A DNA stretch of 64,000 nt, taken from positions 124,001-188,000 of the forward strand of contig NZ_JACIDT010000009.1 in NCBI RefSeq assembly GCF_014196495.1, in the 5' to 3' direction. A program made the position numbers and the translations under genes. The notes under the pieces were generated by a model. It saw nothing but the letters and a program-made list of their open reading frames with translations. It was not told the origin of the DNA and did not search any database. Positions 16,858 through 27,607 of the stretch are shown in pieces (position 1 is the stretch's first letter; every line of letters starts with the position of its first letter). The DNA comes from Sphingobium jiangsuense (lineage in GTDB: Bacteria; Pseudomonadota; Alphaproteobacteria; Sphingomonadales; Sphingomonadaceae).

Positions 16858-17259
16858 TCAGGCCTCGTCCTCGCGCCCCAGCATGGCCTTGAGCAGGCGG
16901 ACCAGCTCGCGCGGCTGCACCGGCTTGGCCAGCACCGGATGCGCCCTGATCGCGTCGGATTGCATCGAATCCCCAGTCATGAAGATATAGCGCAGGTCGC
17001 GCCCGGCCAGCCCGCTGTCGGCATGGACCAGATCGATGATCTCCAGCCCCGATTCCCGTTTCAGCCGCACGTCGCAGGCGATGACCCGGATGGTCGGGTT
17101 GCCGTGCAATATCCGCATCGCCTGATCGAGCGAATGCGCGCCTGCCGCCGGTATGTCCAGCAGGTCGAGCAGCCCCAGCAGTTCCTCGACGATCTCTTCC
17201 ACATCGTCGATCACCAGCACCTCGGCGGCGTTGCCGCCCTGCGTAGCCAAATTCACCAC
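16858..17259 (-). CDS. Single-domain response regulator
   Basis: A 133-residue CheY-like receiver: acidic pair in VLVIDDVEE, phosphoacceptor Asp in VIACDVRLKRESGLE, Thr in FMTGDS, Lys in LAKPVQP. No output domain is present, so it would pass phosphate to another protein or act by binding. Tandem GTG codons (17259 and 17256) follow an AGGCAGGA-like site; no ATG is available near the receiver start, and the much longer upstream frame is antisense to the copper ATPase. It precedes the complete kinase on the same strand. Confidence 0.8.
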   Translation of the reverse strand: MVNLATQGGNAAEVLVIDDVEEIVEELLGLLDLLDIPAAGAHSLDQAMRILHGNPTIRVIACDVRLKRESGLEIIDLVHADSGLAGRDLRYIFMTGDSMQSDAIRAHPVLAKPVQPRELVRLLKAMLGREDEA

Positions 17260-17424
17260 ATCGTCCTGCCTGAGCTGCCCTCGCGATCCTTCCTGCCACA
17301 GCCTTACATGCGGAACGTGTAAAAAATTCTGAAGGCCGGTGGATCGTTGGGAAGGGAAGGCGAGGCGAGGGGTCTGCGGCGAATGCCGCCCCGCCCGCCG
17401 GCGCGTGCGAAGGCGCGAAAGTCC

Positions 17425-17456
17425 TTGACCTTGGCGGCGGGGCAGGCCCCTATCGG
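17425..17456 (+). promoter_or_regulatory. Possible MerR-type promoter of the copper ATPase
   Basis: CTTGACCTTGG begins 54 bases before the ATPase start; TTGACC (17425-17430) resembles the -35 box of CueR-controlled copA promoters, with TATCGG 20 bases further on. The usual matching inverted arm is not present and no MerR gene is nearby, so this is weak. Confidence 0.25.
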
Positions 17457-17478
17457 GGCAGCAACGGAGATCGTCGGG

Positions 17479-19836
<2,358 letters not shown>

Positions 19837-19907
19837 CGGCGCCGCCTGATTCGGGGCGATAGCGCAAGGCTTCGGCCAGCAGGCGGAAGGCGGGGGAGGA
19901 GAAGCGG

Positions 19908-20002
19908 CTAGAGCATTGGCCGATTAGATTGAATCTATTATTCATTTGTTTTCCGCATTCTGCGAGCCGTCGGCTGTTCCAGCCGACTTCAGAATGCTCT
20001 AG
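19908..20002. repeat. Structured palindromic repeat, copy 2
   Basis: The element runs from CTAGAGCAT to ATGCTCTAG, so its ends are inverted repeats. A left hairpin TAGATT-G-AATCTA is followed by TTTGTTTTCCGC, then a right hairpin with outer arms GCATTCTG/CAGAATGC and inner arms GTCGGCTG/CAGCCGAC around TTC. Arm sequences differ from copy 1 but pairing is kept. The last bases give the TAG stop of the leftward LysR gene. Confidence 0.85.
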
Positions 20003-20904
20003 CGCGCGCCCCGCTTCGCGCCGCCGGGCGTCAGCACCGCCTCGACCCGCCTGCGCAGCAGGTCGGACACCGCCTTGATGCGCGCCAGCTTGACGAGGCT
20101 GTGGTGCGTGACCAGCCAGAAGCTGCGGGTGATCTCCACCTCCTGTTCCAGCACCCGGACGAGCCCGCTTTCCGGCGGCACAATGAAGTCGGGCAGGATG
20201 CCGATCCCCGCCCCGCCGAGGATGAGCTGGCGCTGGATCGCGATGCTGGTCGAGCGCAGGCCCGCCTCCAGCCCCGCCTCGACCTCGTCCAGATAATCCA
20301 GTTCCGGCGAGAAGAGGAATTCCGGCACATAGCCGACCAGCGCATGATCGTGCAGCGCCGCCGGGCCGCGCGGCCTGCCGTGGCCCGCCAGATAGTCCGC
20401 CGAGGCGTAGAGATGCAGGCGGTAATCAGCGAGTCGCTGGACGGACAGATGCCCGCGCTGCGGCCGGGCGAGCATCACCGCCATGTCTGCCTCGCGCTTC
20501 GAGGGGTTGAGGAAGCCCGACGCGGTGATGATGTCGAGCCGGATGCCGGGATGCTGCTCCTGAAAGGCGGGCAGGCCGGGGGCGAGGATCCAGGTGCCGA
20601 ACCCTTCCGCCACCGAGAGCCGGACATGGCCCTTCAGGCTGTAGCGTTCGCCCTTCACCTCGACGGCGGCGGCGAGGGCGGCTTCCTCCACGCTTTCGGC
20701 ATGGCGCAGCAACGCCATGCCCCGCTCGGTCAGGATGCGCTCCGCCCCCGCCTGCTCGAACAGCTGGGCGTCGAGCGCCTCGGCCAGCCGGTTGAGGCGG
20801 CGGGCGATGGTGGTCGCATCGATATCGAGGCTGCGCGCGGCGAGCGCGATACGTTTCGTTCGCGCGACGGTCAGAAAGATGCGAAGATCGTCCCAGTGAA
20901 ACAT
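19999..20904 (-). CDS. LysR-family regulator, divergent from the mmsA operon
   Basis: A 301-residue LysR-type transcription factor. The N-terminal HTH reads DDLRIFLTVARTKRIALAAR then DIDATTIARRLNRLAEALDA; the effector domain starts near residue 90 (GHVRLSVAEGFGTWILAPGL). It is transcribed away from mmsA with about 100 bases between, the classic layout for a LysR regulator of the neighbouring operon; the effector may be a valine or isobutyrate metabolite. The TAG stop is inside a palindromic repeat. Confidence 0.9.
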   Translation of the reverse strand: MFHWDDLRIFLTVARTKRIALAARSLDIDATTIARRLNRLAEALDAQLFEQAGAERILTERGMALLRHAESVEEAALAAAVEVKGERYSLKGHVRLSVAEGFGTWILAPGLPAFQEQHPGIRLDIITASGFLNPSKREADMAVMLARPQRGHLSVQRLADYRLHLYASADYLAGHGRPRGPAALHDHALVGYVPEFLFSPELDYLDEVEAGLEAGLRSTSIAIQRQLILGGAGIGILPDFIVPPESGLVRVLEQEVEITRSFWLVTHHSLVKLARIKAVSDLLRRRVEAVLTPGGAKRGAR

Positions 20905-20921
20905 GGCATGTCCTGCAAAAA

Positions 20922-20938
20922 TGCAGCTTCATACTGCA
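20922..20938. promoter_or_regulatory. Candidate LysR-binding dyad in the lysR-mmsA gap
   Basis: TGCAG-N7-CTGCA forms an interrupted dyad between the divergent lysR and mmsA genes, flanked by CTGCAAAAA copies on the same strand. Its spacing and location suit a LysR recognition site that overlaps the lysR promoter. Confidence 0.45.
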
Positions 20939-21006
20939 AAAAAGAGATATTGAATGCGTCCTTGCATTCCATCATTGAGGGAAGAAATCCAGTGAGAGGT
21001 GCCCCC

Positions 21007-22503
21007 ATGCGCGATATTTCCCACAAGCTGGCCTTTGCCCATGACGGCGCGGCGGCCCGGTACAGCGATGTTTTCGATCCCAACAACGGCACGGTGCAGG
21101 CGCGCGTGGCGCTGGGCGACCGGGCGTTGCTCGACCGGGCGGTCGAGGTCGCGAAGGCCGCGCAGCCCGCCTGGGCGGCGGTCAACCCGCAGCGGCGGGC
21201 CCGCGTCATGTTCGCCTTCAAGGCGCTGGTCGAAAAGAATATGGACGAGCTGGCGCATCTGCTCAGCTCCGAACATGGCAAGGTGATCGCCGATGCGAAG
21301 GGCGATATCCAGCGCGGGCTGGAGGTGATCGAGTTCTGTTGCGGCATCCCGCATGTGCTGAAGGGCGAATATACGCAGGGAGCGGGGCCGGGCATCGACG
21401 TCTATTCGATGCGCCAGCCCATCGGCATCGGCGCGGGCATCACGCCGTTCAACTTCCCGGCAATGATCCCGCTGTGGATGTCGGGCGTCGCCATCGCCAC
21501 CGGCAACGCCTTCCTCCTGAAGCCCTCGGAACGCGACCCCTCGGTGCCGGTGCGGCTCGCCGAGCTGTTCCTGGAGGCCGGGCTGCCCGAAGGCATTTTG
21601 CAGGTGGTGCAGGGCGACAAGGAAATGGTCGATGCGATCCTCGACCATCCGGATATCGGCGCGGTCAGCTTCGTCGGCTCGTCCGACATCGCCCATTATG
21701 TCTACAGCCGCGGCGTCGCGGCGGGCAAGCGGGTGCAGGCGATGGGCGGCGCGAAGAATCACGGCATCGTCATGCCCGACGCCGATCTCGATCAGGTGGT
21801 CAATGACCTCTCCGGCGCGGCCTTCGGTTCGGCGGGCGAGCGGTGCATGGCGCTGCCGGTCGTGGTGCCGGTGGGCGAAAAGACCGCGCTGGCGCTGCGC
21901 GAAAAGCTGATCCCCGCGATCGAAGCGCTGCGCGTCGGCGTCTCCACCGATGCGGAGGCGCATTACGGCCCGGTCGTCACCGCCGCGCACAAGCAGAAGA
22001 TCGAGAACTGGATCCAGACCGGCGTCGACGAGGGCGCGGAGCTGGTGATCGACGGGCGCGGCTTCACGCTGCAAGGGCATGAGAACGGCTTCTTCGTCGG
22101 CCCGACCCTGTTCGATCATGTGACGACCGACATGCAGGCCTATAAGGAAGAGATTTTCGGCCCCGTGCTCCAGATGGTGCGCGCCGACAGCTTCGAGGAA
22201 GCGCTGGCGCTGCCGAGCAGGCATCAATATGGCAACGGCGTCGCCCTTTTCACCCGCAACGGCCATGCGGCGCGCGAATTCGCGGCGCGGGTCAATGTCG
22301 GCATGGTCGGCATCAACGTGCCGATCCCGGTGCCGGTCGCCTATCACACCTTCGGCGGCTGGAAGCGCTCGGCCTTCGGCGACACCAACCAGCACGGCAT
22401 GGAGGGCGTCAAGTTCTGGACCAAGGTCAAGACCGTCACCCAGCGCTGGCCCGACGGCGGCGCGAGTGGAGACAGCGCGTTCGTCATCCCGACGATGGGG
22501 TGA
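21007..22503 (+). CDS. mmsA: Methylmalonate-semialdehyde dehydrogenase (CoA-acylating)
   Basis: A 498-residue aldehyde dehydrogenase of the MMSDH family. It converts methylmalonate semialdehyde plus CoA and NAD+ to propionyl-CoA, the last step of valine breakdown. Landmarks are ITPFNFPAMIPLWM, FLLKPSERDPSVP, FVGSS, and the catalytic Cys in FGSAGERCMAL; the GERCM form and the C-terminal GGWKRSAFGDTNQHG are typical of MmsA. ATG 21007 follows GAGAGG. It heads a five-gene operon with matching isobutyryl-CoA and hydroxyisobutyrate enzymes, which supports the specific name. Confidence 0.93.
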   Translation: MRDISHKLAFAHDGAAARYSDVFDPNNGTVQARVALGDRALLDRAVEVAKAAQPAWAAVNPQRRARVMFAFKALVEKNMDELAHLLSSEHGKVIADAKGDIQRGLEVIEFCCGIPHVLKGEYTQGAGPGIDVYSMRQPIGIGAGITPFNFPAMIPLWMSGVAIATGNAFLLKPSERDPSVPVRLAELFLEAGLPEGILQVVQGDKEMVDAILDHPDIGAVSFVGSSDIAHYVYSRGVAAGKRVQAMGGAKNHGIVMPDADLDQVVNDLSGAAFGSAGERCMALPVVVPVGEKTALALREKLIPAIEALRVGVSTDAEAHYGPVVTAAHKQKIENWIQTGVDEGAELVIDGRGFTLQGHENGFFVGPTLFDHVTTDMQAYKEEIFGPVLQMVRADSFEEALALPSRHQYGNGVALFTRNGHAAREFAARVNVGMVGINVPIPVPVAYHTFGGWKRSAFGDTNQHGMEGVKFWTKVKTVTQRWPDGGASGDSAFVIPTMG

Positions 22504-22537
22504 TCCGCCGCAGCCGGTTGCCAAGGATGATGACAGC

Positions 22538-23680
22538 ATGACCCAGTTCGACCTCACCGACGACCAGCGCGAAATACAGGAGCTTGCCCGCCGGTTCACC
22601 GCTGACGCGATCACGCCCCATGCGGCCGAATGGGACGAGAAGCACATCTTCCCGCTCGACACGATCCGCGCGGCGGCGGCGCTGGGCTTCGGCGGCATCT
22701 ATGTGTCGGAAGGCTCCGGCGGCATCGGTCTGGGGCGGCTGGAGGCGGCGCTGATCATGGAGGCGATGGCCTATGGCTGCCCCTCGACCAGCGCGTTCAT
22801 CTCGATCCACAATATGGGCGCGTGGATGATCGACGCGTTCGGCGGTCAGGCGCTGAAGGACAAATATCTGCCCGATCTGGTGCCGATGGCCCGCATCGCC
22901 AGCTATTGCCTGACCGAGGCGGGCGCGGGGTCGGACGCCGCCAGCCTGAGGACGCGGGCGGTGCGCGAGGGCGACCATTATGTCGTCACCGGGTCGAAGC
23001 AGTTCATCTCCGGCGGCGGCGAGAACGACATCTACCTCGTCATGGTCCGCACCGGCGGGGAGGGGGCGAAGGGGATAAGCTGCCTCGTCATCGAAAAGGA
23101 CATGCCCGGCGTCAGCTTCGGCGCGCAGGAACGCAAGCTGGGCTGGCATTCGCAGCCCACCGCGCAGGTCAATTTCGACGGGGTGCGCGTTCCGTCCGAA
23201 AATCTGGTCGGCGCGGAAGGGGAGGGCTTTCGCATCGCGATGACCGGGCTGGACGGCGGCCGCCTCAACATCGGCGCCTGCTCGCTGGGCGGCGCGCAAC
23301 GCTGCCTCGACGAGGCGGTGCGCTACACGCGGGAACGCCGGCAATTCGGCCAGGCGATCGCCGATTTCCAGAATACGCAGTTCACGCTCGCGGACATGGA
23401 GACGGAGCTTCAGGCCGCGCGCCTGCTGCTCTATGCCGCCGCCGTCAAGGTGACGGAGAACGCGCCGGACAAGACGCGCTTTGCCGCGATGGCCAAGCGG
23501 CTCGCCACCGATACCGGATCGTCCGTCGCCGACCGGGCGCTTCAACTTCATGGCGGTTACGGCTATCTGATGGATTATCCGGTCGAGCGCTTCTGGCGCG
23601 ACCTTCGGGTGCATTCGATCCTGGAGGGGACCAATCAGGTGATGCGGATGATCGTGGGAAGGGACATGGTGCGCGAATGA
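22538..23680 (+). CDS. Isobutyryl-CoA dehydrogenase-like acyl-CoA dehydrogenase
   Basis: A 380-residue FAD enzyme of the acyl-CoA dehydrogenase family. Landmarks are YCLTEAGAGSDAASL, VVTGSKQFISGGGENDIYLV, RERRQFGQAI and the C-terminal YPVERFWRDLRVHSILEGTNQVMR; the catalytic Glu is expected in ILEGTNQ. In this operon it should oxidise isobutyryl-CoA to methacrylyl-CoA, passing electrons to ETF in the cytoplasm. The ATGA junction with the next gene shows coupling. Another short branched acyl-CoA is possible as substrate. Confidence 0.9.
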   Translation: MTQFDLTDDQREIQELARRFTADAITPHAAEWDEKHIFPLDTIRAAAALGFGGIYVSEGSGGIGLGRLEAALIMEAMAYGCPSTSAFISIHNMGAWMIDAFGGQALKDKYLPDLVPMARIASYCLTEAGAGSDAASLRTRAVREGDHYVVTGSKQFISGGGENDIYLVMVRTGGEGAKGISCLVIEKDMPGVSFGAQERKLGWHSQPTAQVNFDGVRVPSENLVGAEGEGFRIAMTGLDGGRLNIGACSLGGAQRCLDEAVRYTRERRQFGQAIADFQNTQFTLADMETELQAARLLLYAAAVKVTENAPDKTRFAAMAKRLATDTGSSVADRALQLHGGYGYLMDYPVERFWRDLRVHSILEGTNQVMRMIVGRDMVRE

Positions 23681-24765
23681 GCGACGAGGTGCTGATATCG
23701 GTCGAGGGCGGCGTCGGCCGCATCCGGCTCAACCGGCCGAAGGCGATCCACGCGCTGACCTCCGGCATGTGCGAGGCGGTCATCGCCGCGCTGCTCGACT
23801 GGCGCGCCGACGATGGCGTCGTCGCGGTGATGATCGACCATGCCCCCGCGCCGGACGGCGACCCCAGATTGTCGCGGGGGTTCTGCGCGGGCGGCGATAT
23901 CGCGATGATCGCGACCAGCGCGAAGGGCGATTGCAAGGAAGCCGAGCATTTCTTCTTCACCGAATATCGGATGAACCATCTGCTGTTCGCCTATGAAAAG
24001 CCGATCGCCGCCTTCATCGACGGCATCACCATGGGCGGCGGCGTCGGCATTTCCCTTCCCGCGCGCTATCGCGTCGCGACCGAGCGGACGGTGTTCGCCA
24101 TGCCGGAAACCGGGATCGGCCTGTTCCCCGATGTCGGCGGCGGCTGGTTCCTGCCGCGCCTGCCGGGCCGGGTCGGCGTGTGGCTGGCGACGACCGGCGC
24201 GCGGATCGACGGCGCGGATGCGCGCGCCATCGGCCTTGCCACCCATTATATCGCGTCGGACGGGCTGGACGCGGTGAAGGCGGCGATCCTCGCCGATCCC
24301 GCCGCGATCGCCTCCATCCTCGACGCGGCGGAGGACGCGCCGCCGCCCTCGAAGCTCGCCGCGCAGCGCGCCGATATCGACCGGCTGTTCGCGGCGGACC
24401 GCTATGAGGATATCGTCGCCGCGCTGAAGGCGGACGGGTCGGAGTGGGCGCAGCGGCAGCTTGCCGTGCTCGCGGCCAAATCGCCGCAGACGATCAAGGT
24501 CGCGCTGCGCCAGCTGCGCGAGGGGGCGGCCTTCACCGATTTCGCCGACAATATGCGCAGCGAATATCGCATCGCCTGCCATGTGATCCGCCGCCCCGAT
24601 TTCGTCGAGGGCGTGCGCGCGGTGATCTTCGACAAGGACAATGATCCGAAATGGAACCCGGCGCGGGCCGAGGATGTGACGGACGACATGATCGACGCGC
24701 TGTTCGCGCCGCTGCCACCGGACCGGGAATGGACGCCCCTGCCGCAACTGGAGACGACCGCATGA
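23677..24765 (+). CDS. 3-Hydroxyisobutyryl-CoA hydrolase
   Basis: A 362-residue crotonase-fold protein, longer than ordinary enoyl-CoA hydratases because of the C-terminal hydrolase region (ECH_2 type). The oxyanion motif is [10 protein letters not shown] and [21 protein letters not shown] is characteristic of HIBCH proteins. It should hydrolyse (S)-3-hydroxyisobutyryl-CoA to free 3-hydroxyisobutyrate, drawing the pathway forward and limiting methacrylyl-CoA build-up. Both ends overlap neighbours by ATGA. Confidence 0.9.
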   Translation: MSDEVLISVEGGVGRIRLNRPKAIHALTSGMCEAVIAALLDWRADDGVVAVMIDHAPAPDGDPRLSRGFCAGGDIAMIATSAKGDCKEAEHFFFTEYRMNHLLFAYEKPIAAFIDGITMGGGVGISLPARYRVATERTVFAMPETGIGLFPDVGGGWFLPRLPGRVGVWLATTGARIDGADARAIGLATHYIASDGLDAVKAAILADPAAIASILDAAEDAPPPSKLAAQRADIDRLFAADRYEDIVAALKADGSEWAQRQLAVLAAKSPQTIKVALRQLREGAAFTDFADNMRSEYRIACHVIRRPDFVEGVRAVIFDKDNDPKWNPARAEDVTDDMIDALFAPLPPDREWTPLPQLETTA

Positions 24766-25541
24766 GCTATGAAACCATCCTTGTCGAACGGCGCGACGCG
24801 GTGACGCTGATCACGCTCAACCGCCCGCAGGCGCTGAACGCGCTCAACACGCAGGTGCTGGCGGAACTGGGCAAGGCGTTCGCCGATTATGACGCCGACC
24901 CGGCGCAGCGCTGCGCGGTGCTGACCGGCAGCGGCGAAAAGGCGTTCGCGGCCGGCGCCGACATCAAGGAAATGGCGGACAAGCCCGCCGCCGACTTCTT
25001 TCTGGAGGATTTCTTCTCCGGCTGGCAGTCGAACGTCGTCGCCACCCGCAAGCCGTGGATCGCGGCGGTCGCCGGTTTCGCGCTGGGCGGCGGATGCGAG
25101 CTGGCGATGATGGCGGATTTCATCATCGCCGCCGACACCGCCAAATTCGGCCAGCCGGAAATCAAGCTGGGCGTCGCGCCCGGCATGGGCGGGTCGCAGC
25201 GCCTCACCCGCGCGGTGGGCAAGGCCAAGGCGATGGAAATGTGCCTGACCGGCCGGATGATGGATGCGCAGGAGGCGGAGCGTTCCGGGCTGGTGGCGCG
25301 GATCGTCCCGGCCGCCGAGCTGCTCGACGAGGCGCTCAAGTCCGCCGCCCTCATCGCCTCGATGCCGCCCATGGCGGCGATGGTGAACAAGGAAATGGTC
25401 AACATGGCGTTCGAGACCGGCCTCGCCCAGGGCATATTGACCGAGCGCCGCCTGTTCCAGATCCTGACCGCGACCGAGGACAAGCGCGAGGGCATGGCCG
25501 CCTTCGTCGAGAAGCGCCCCGGCGTCTGGAAGGGGCGCTAA
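24762..25541 (+). CDS. Enoyl-CoA hydratase
   Basis: A 259-residue crotonase-family enzyme: [23 protein letters not shown] and [12 protein letters not shown] form the oxyanion hole and CoA site; the catalytic Glu pair is expected in GGGCELAMM and GQPEIKLGV. In the operon it should hydrate methacrylyl-CoA to 3-hydroxyisobutyryl-CoA. The start overlaps the preceding stop. The sequence is close to general short-chain hydratases, so activity on crotonyl-CoA is also likely. Confidence 0.92.
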   Translation: MSYETILVERRDAVTLITLNRPQALNALNTQVLAELGKAFADYDADPAQRCAVLTGSGEKAFAAGADIKEMADKPAADFFLEDFFSGWQSNVVATRKPWIAAVAGFALGGGCELAMMADFIIAADTAKFGQPEIKLGVAPGMGGSQRLTRAVGKAKAMEMCLTGRMMDAQEAERSGLVARIVPAAELLDEALKSAALIASMPPMAAMVNKEMVNMAFETGLAQGILTERRLFQILTATEDKREGMAAFVEKRPGVWKGR

Positions 25542-25582
25542 GGCCCCGTTAAGCCCGATTTCAAGCAAGAAAGCGACATATT

Positions 25583-26461
25583 ATGACGACCAGCATCGCC
25601 TTTATCGGCCTCGGCAATATGGGCGGCGGCATGGCCGCCAATCTGGTGAAGCACGGCCATGCCGTGCGCGCCTTCGACCTGTCGGAAGAGGCGCTGGCGC
25701 GGGCCGAGGCGGCGGGCGCGACGTGCGCGGCCAGCGCGGCCGAGGCGGTGGCGGGCGCCGATGCGGTCGTCACCATGCTGCCCGCGGGCAAGCATGTCGA
25801 GGCGGTCTATACCGGCGAGGTGTTCGGCGCGGCGAAGCCGGGCGCGCTGTTCCTCGATTGCTCGACCATCGACATCGCCACCGCCCGCCGGGTGATCGCG
25901 GCGGCGGCCGACAGGGGCTTCGAGATGGTCGACGCGCCGGTTTCGGGCGGCATCGCGGCGGCCAATGGCGGCACGCTCACCTTCATGGTCGGCGGCGGGC
26001 AGGCCGCCTTCGCGCGGGCCGAGCCGATCCTGTCGGCGATGGGCAAGGCGGTGATCCATGCGGGCGGCGCGGGCAACGGGCAGGCCGCCAAGATCTGCAA
26101 CAACATGCTGCTCGGCGCGACGATGGTGGCGACGTGCGAGGCCTTCGCCATGGCGCGCAAGATCGGCCTCGACCCGCAGACCTTCTACGACATTTCCAGC
26201 GTCTCCTCCGGCCAGAGCTGGTCGATGACCAGCTATTGCCCGCTGCCCGGCGTGGGGCCGCAATCGCCCGCCGACAATGACTATCAGGGCGGCTTCGCGG
26301 CGGCGCTGATGCTGAAGGACCTGAAGCTGGCGCTGGAGGCGGCGGCCTCGGTCGATGCCAGCGTGCCGATGGGCGCGGCCGCCGAGAGCCTCTACCAGAT
26401 GCTGGTGAACAGCGGCGAGGGAGGCAGGGACTTTTCCGCACTCATCCGCCTGCTGGGATGA
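25583..26461 (+). CDS. mmsB: 3-Hydroxyisobutyrate dehydrogenase
   Basis: A 292-residue beta-hydroxyacid dehydrogenase. The N-terminal Rossmann motif is IAFIGLGNMGGGMAANLVKH; the substrate motif is DAPVSGGIAAANGGTLTFMV; the catalytic Lys is in GNGQAAKICNNMLLG. It oxidises 3-hydroxyisobutyrate to methylmalonate semialdehyde with NAD+, feeding MmsA. It closes the valine operon 41 bases after the hydratase. Confidence 0.95.
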   Translation: MTTSIAFIGLGNMGGGMAANLVKHGHAVRAFDLSEEALARAEAAGATCAASAAEAVAGADAVVTMLPAGKHVEAVYTGEVFGAAKPGALFLDCSTIDIATARRVIAAAADRGFEMVDAPVSGGIAAANGGTLTFMVGGGQAAFARAEPILSAMGKAVIHAGGAGNGQAAKICNNMLLGATMVATCEAFAMARKIGLDPQTFYDISSVSSGQSWSMTSYCPLPGVGPQSPADNDYQGGFAAALMLKDLKLALEAAASVDASVPMGAAAESLYQMLVNSGEGGRDFSALIRLLG

Positions 26462-26530
26462 AGTGCGCGGGGTTGTAAAAGAAGGCGGTCAGGCAGATGA
26501 TGTCGGCTCGACTCGAAAGAGGAGCGCGGC

Positions 26531-26767
26531 ATGCAAGTTGAAAGTCAAACCGACCATATCGCGATGCTGACCCTGATGATGGTTGGCGTGCTTATCAAGC
26601 GGCTGGACGATGTCGGCCAGCTCGATGACGGGACGAAGCATCAGCTCCATAAGCTCGCCGCCGCCGTGCGCATCCATGCCGAGAATGCAGGCCATGACGA
26701 CCTGCATATCCTCTTCGCCAATATCGATCGGGCGCTGGGCAACAGGCCGAAAGCCGCCGCCGGCTAG
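26531..26767 (+). CDS. Small helical protein of unknown function
   Basis: A 78-residue product with an AGAGGAG ribosome site before ATG. It is acidic/His-containing and mostly helical (IAMLTLMMVGVLIKRLDDVG, then KLAAAVRIHAENAGHDDLHI). I recognise no family. The TAG stop is the first part of a palindromic repeat (CTAGAGC), so the gene end has been shaped by that element. It lies alone between mmsB and the convergent TelA pair. Confidence 0.55.
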   Translation: MQVESQTDHIAMLTLMMVGVLIKRLDDVGQLDDGTKHQLHKLAAAVRIHAENAGHDDLHILFANIDRALGNRPKAAAG

Positions 26768-26888
26768 AGCGTTTTCGAGTCAGGGGGACCACCTGACGAC
26801 TCGGAAACGAAGTTCGGCGTAGCTAAAATGCGGAAAACAAAAGACAATCAGAGCTGATCCGCTTCAGTTGAAGTGGATCATGCTCCAG
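26764..26888. repeat. Structured palindromic repeat, copy 3
   Basis: This copy fills the whole gap between two convergent genes: it begins with the TAG stop of the small gene and ends at GCTCCAG, one base before the stop of the leftward gene. It runs opposite to copies 1 and 2. It contains GAGTCAGG pairing with CCTGAC-G-ACTC, the conserved GCGGAAAACAAAAG tract, and a hairpin GATCC-GCTTCA/TGAAG-T-GGATC at 26856-26879. Confidence 0.8.
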
Positions 26889-26889
26889 G

Positions 26890-27570
26890 TCAGTCGGCGG
26901 TTCGGCGCTCGCCGGCGTCGGCCGGGTCGACATAGCGCATTTCGAGATAGCGCCCCCGCGTCGCCAGCGCATCCAGCTCGCCGCGCGCGATTTCGCCGGT
27001 CATCGTCTCGATCTCCCGCGCGATGACGGCAAGGCCGTCGACCAGCTGCGCCTCCGGCGTGGAGCCGGCATGGGGGCGGGCGCGCAGCGGCGGCGGAATG
27101 CGGGTATAGCTTTCGACCAGCGCGGGCAGATGCTCGTCGATCAGCTTGCGCACCTCGTGCGCGGCCGGGTGCCGCTCGTCCAGCCGGGCGAGATGGGGCG
27201 AGAGCTGGTCGAGGTCCGCGCCGATCCGCCCCGCGAGCGTGCGCGCGGGCGCGGGCAGCATCGGCCGCTTCGCCTCCAGCCACAGCACGCTCTGCCCCGC
27301 CAGCTGGCGCAGCGGCGTCTTGCGCAGCTCGGCGACGCCGGGCACCTTCGTGCGCGGGAAGATGGAAAGCGTCACGAAGCTGACCAGCATCAGCAGGAAG
27401 GTGACGACCAGCCAGCGGTCGCCGATCCCGCCGGTGAACAGGCTGACGACCAGCGCGCCCACCAGGATCGCGAAGGACACGACGCTCGCCCGCACCAGCC
27501 GCCGGACGGCGTTGCGCAGGCGCAGCAGCGCTATCTTCACGCCCGGAAGGGGGGAGCCGGTCCCGATCAC
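26890..27570 (-). CDS. Two-helix membrane protein paired with TelA
   Basis: A 226-residue protein with two adjacent membrane helices near the N-terminus (SFAILVGALVVSLFTGG and WLVVTFLLMLVSFVTLSIF) and a cytoplasmic helical tail. It follows telA after 37 bases on the same strand. Such pairs of a membrane protein and a TelA-family protein recall XpaC/TelA gene sets of other bacteria, but sequence likeness to XpaC is not clear here. The start is GTG 27570. Function unknown; probably an envelope-linked partner of TelA. Confidence 0.6.
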   Translation of the reverse strand: MIGTGSPLPGVKIALLRLRNAVRRLVRASVVSFAILVGALVVSLFTGGIGDRWLVVTFLLMLVSFVTLSIFPRTKVPGVAELRKTPLRQLAGQSVLWLEAKRPMLPAPARTLAGRIGADLDQLSPHLARLDERHPAAHEVRKLIDEHLPALVESYTRIPPPLRARPHAGSTPEAQLVDGLAVIAREIETMTGEIARGELDALATRGRYLEMRYVDPADAGERRTAD

Positions 27571-27607
27571 GGGCGTCCGCCTTTCCGTCGCATCCTCCTG
27601 CCCGTCC

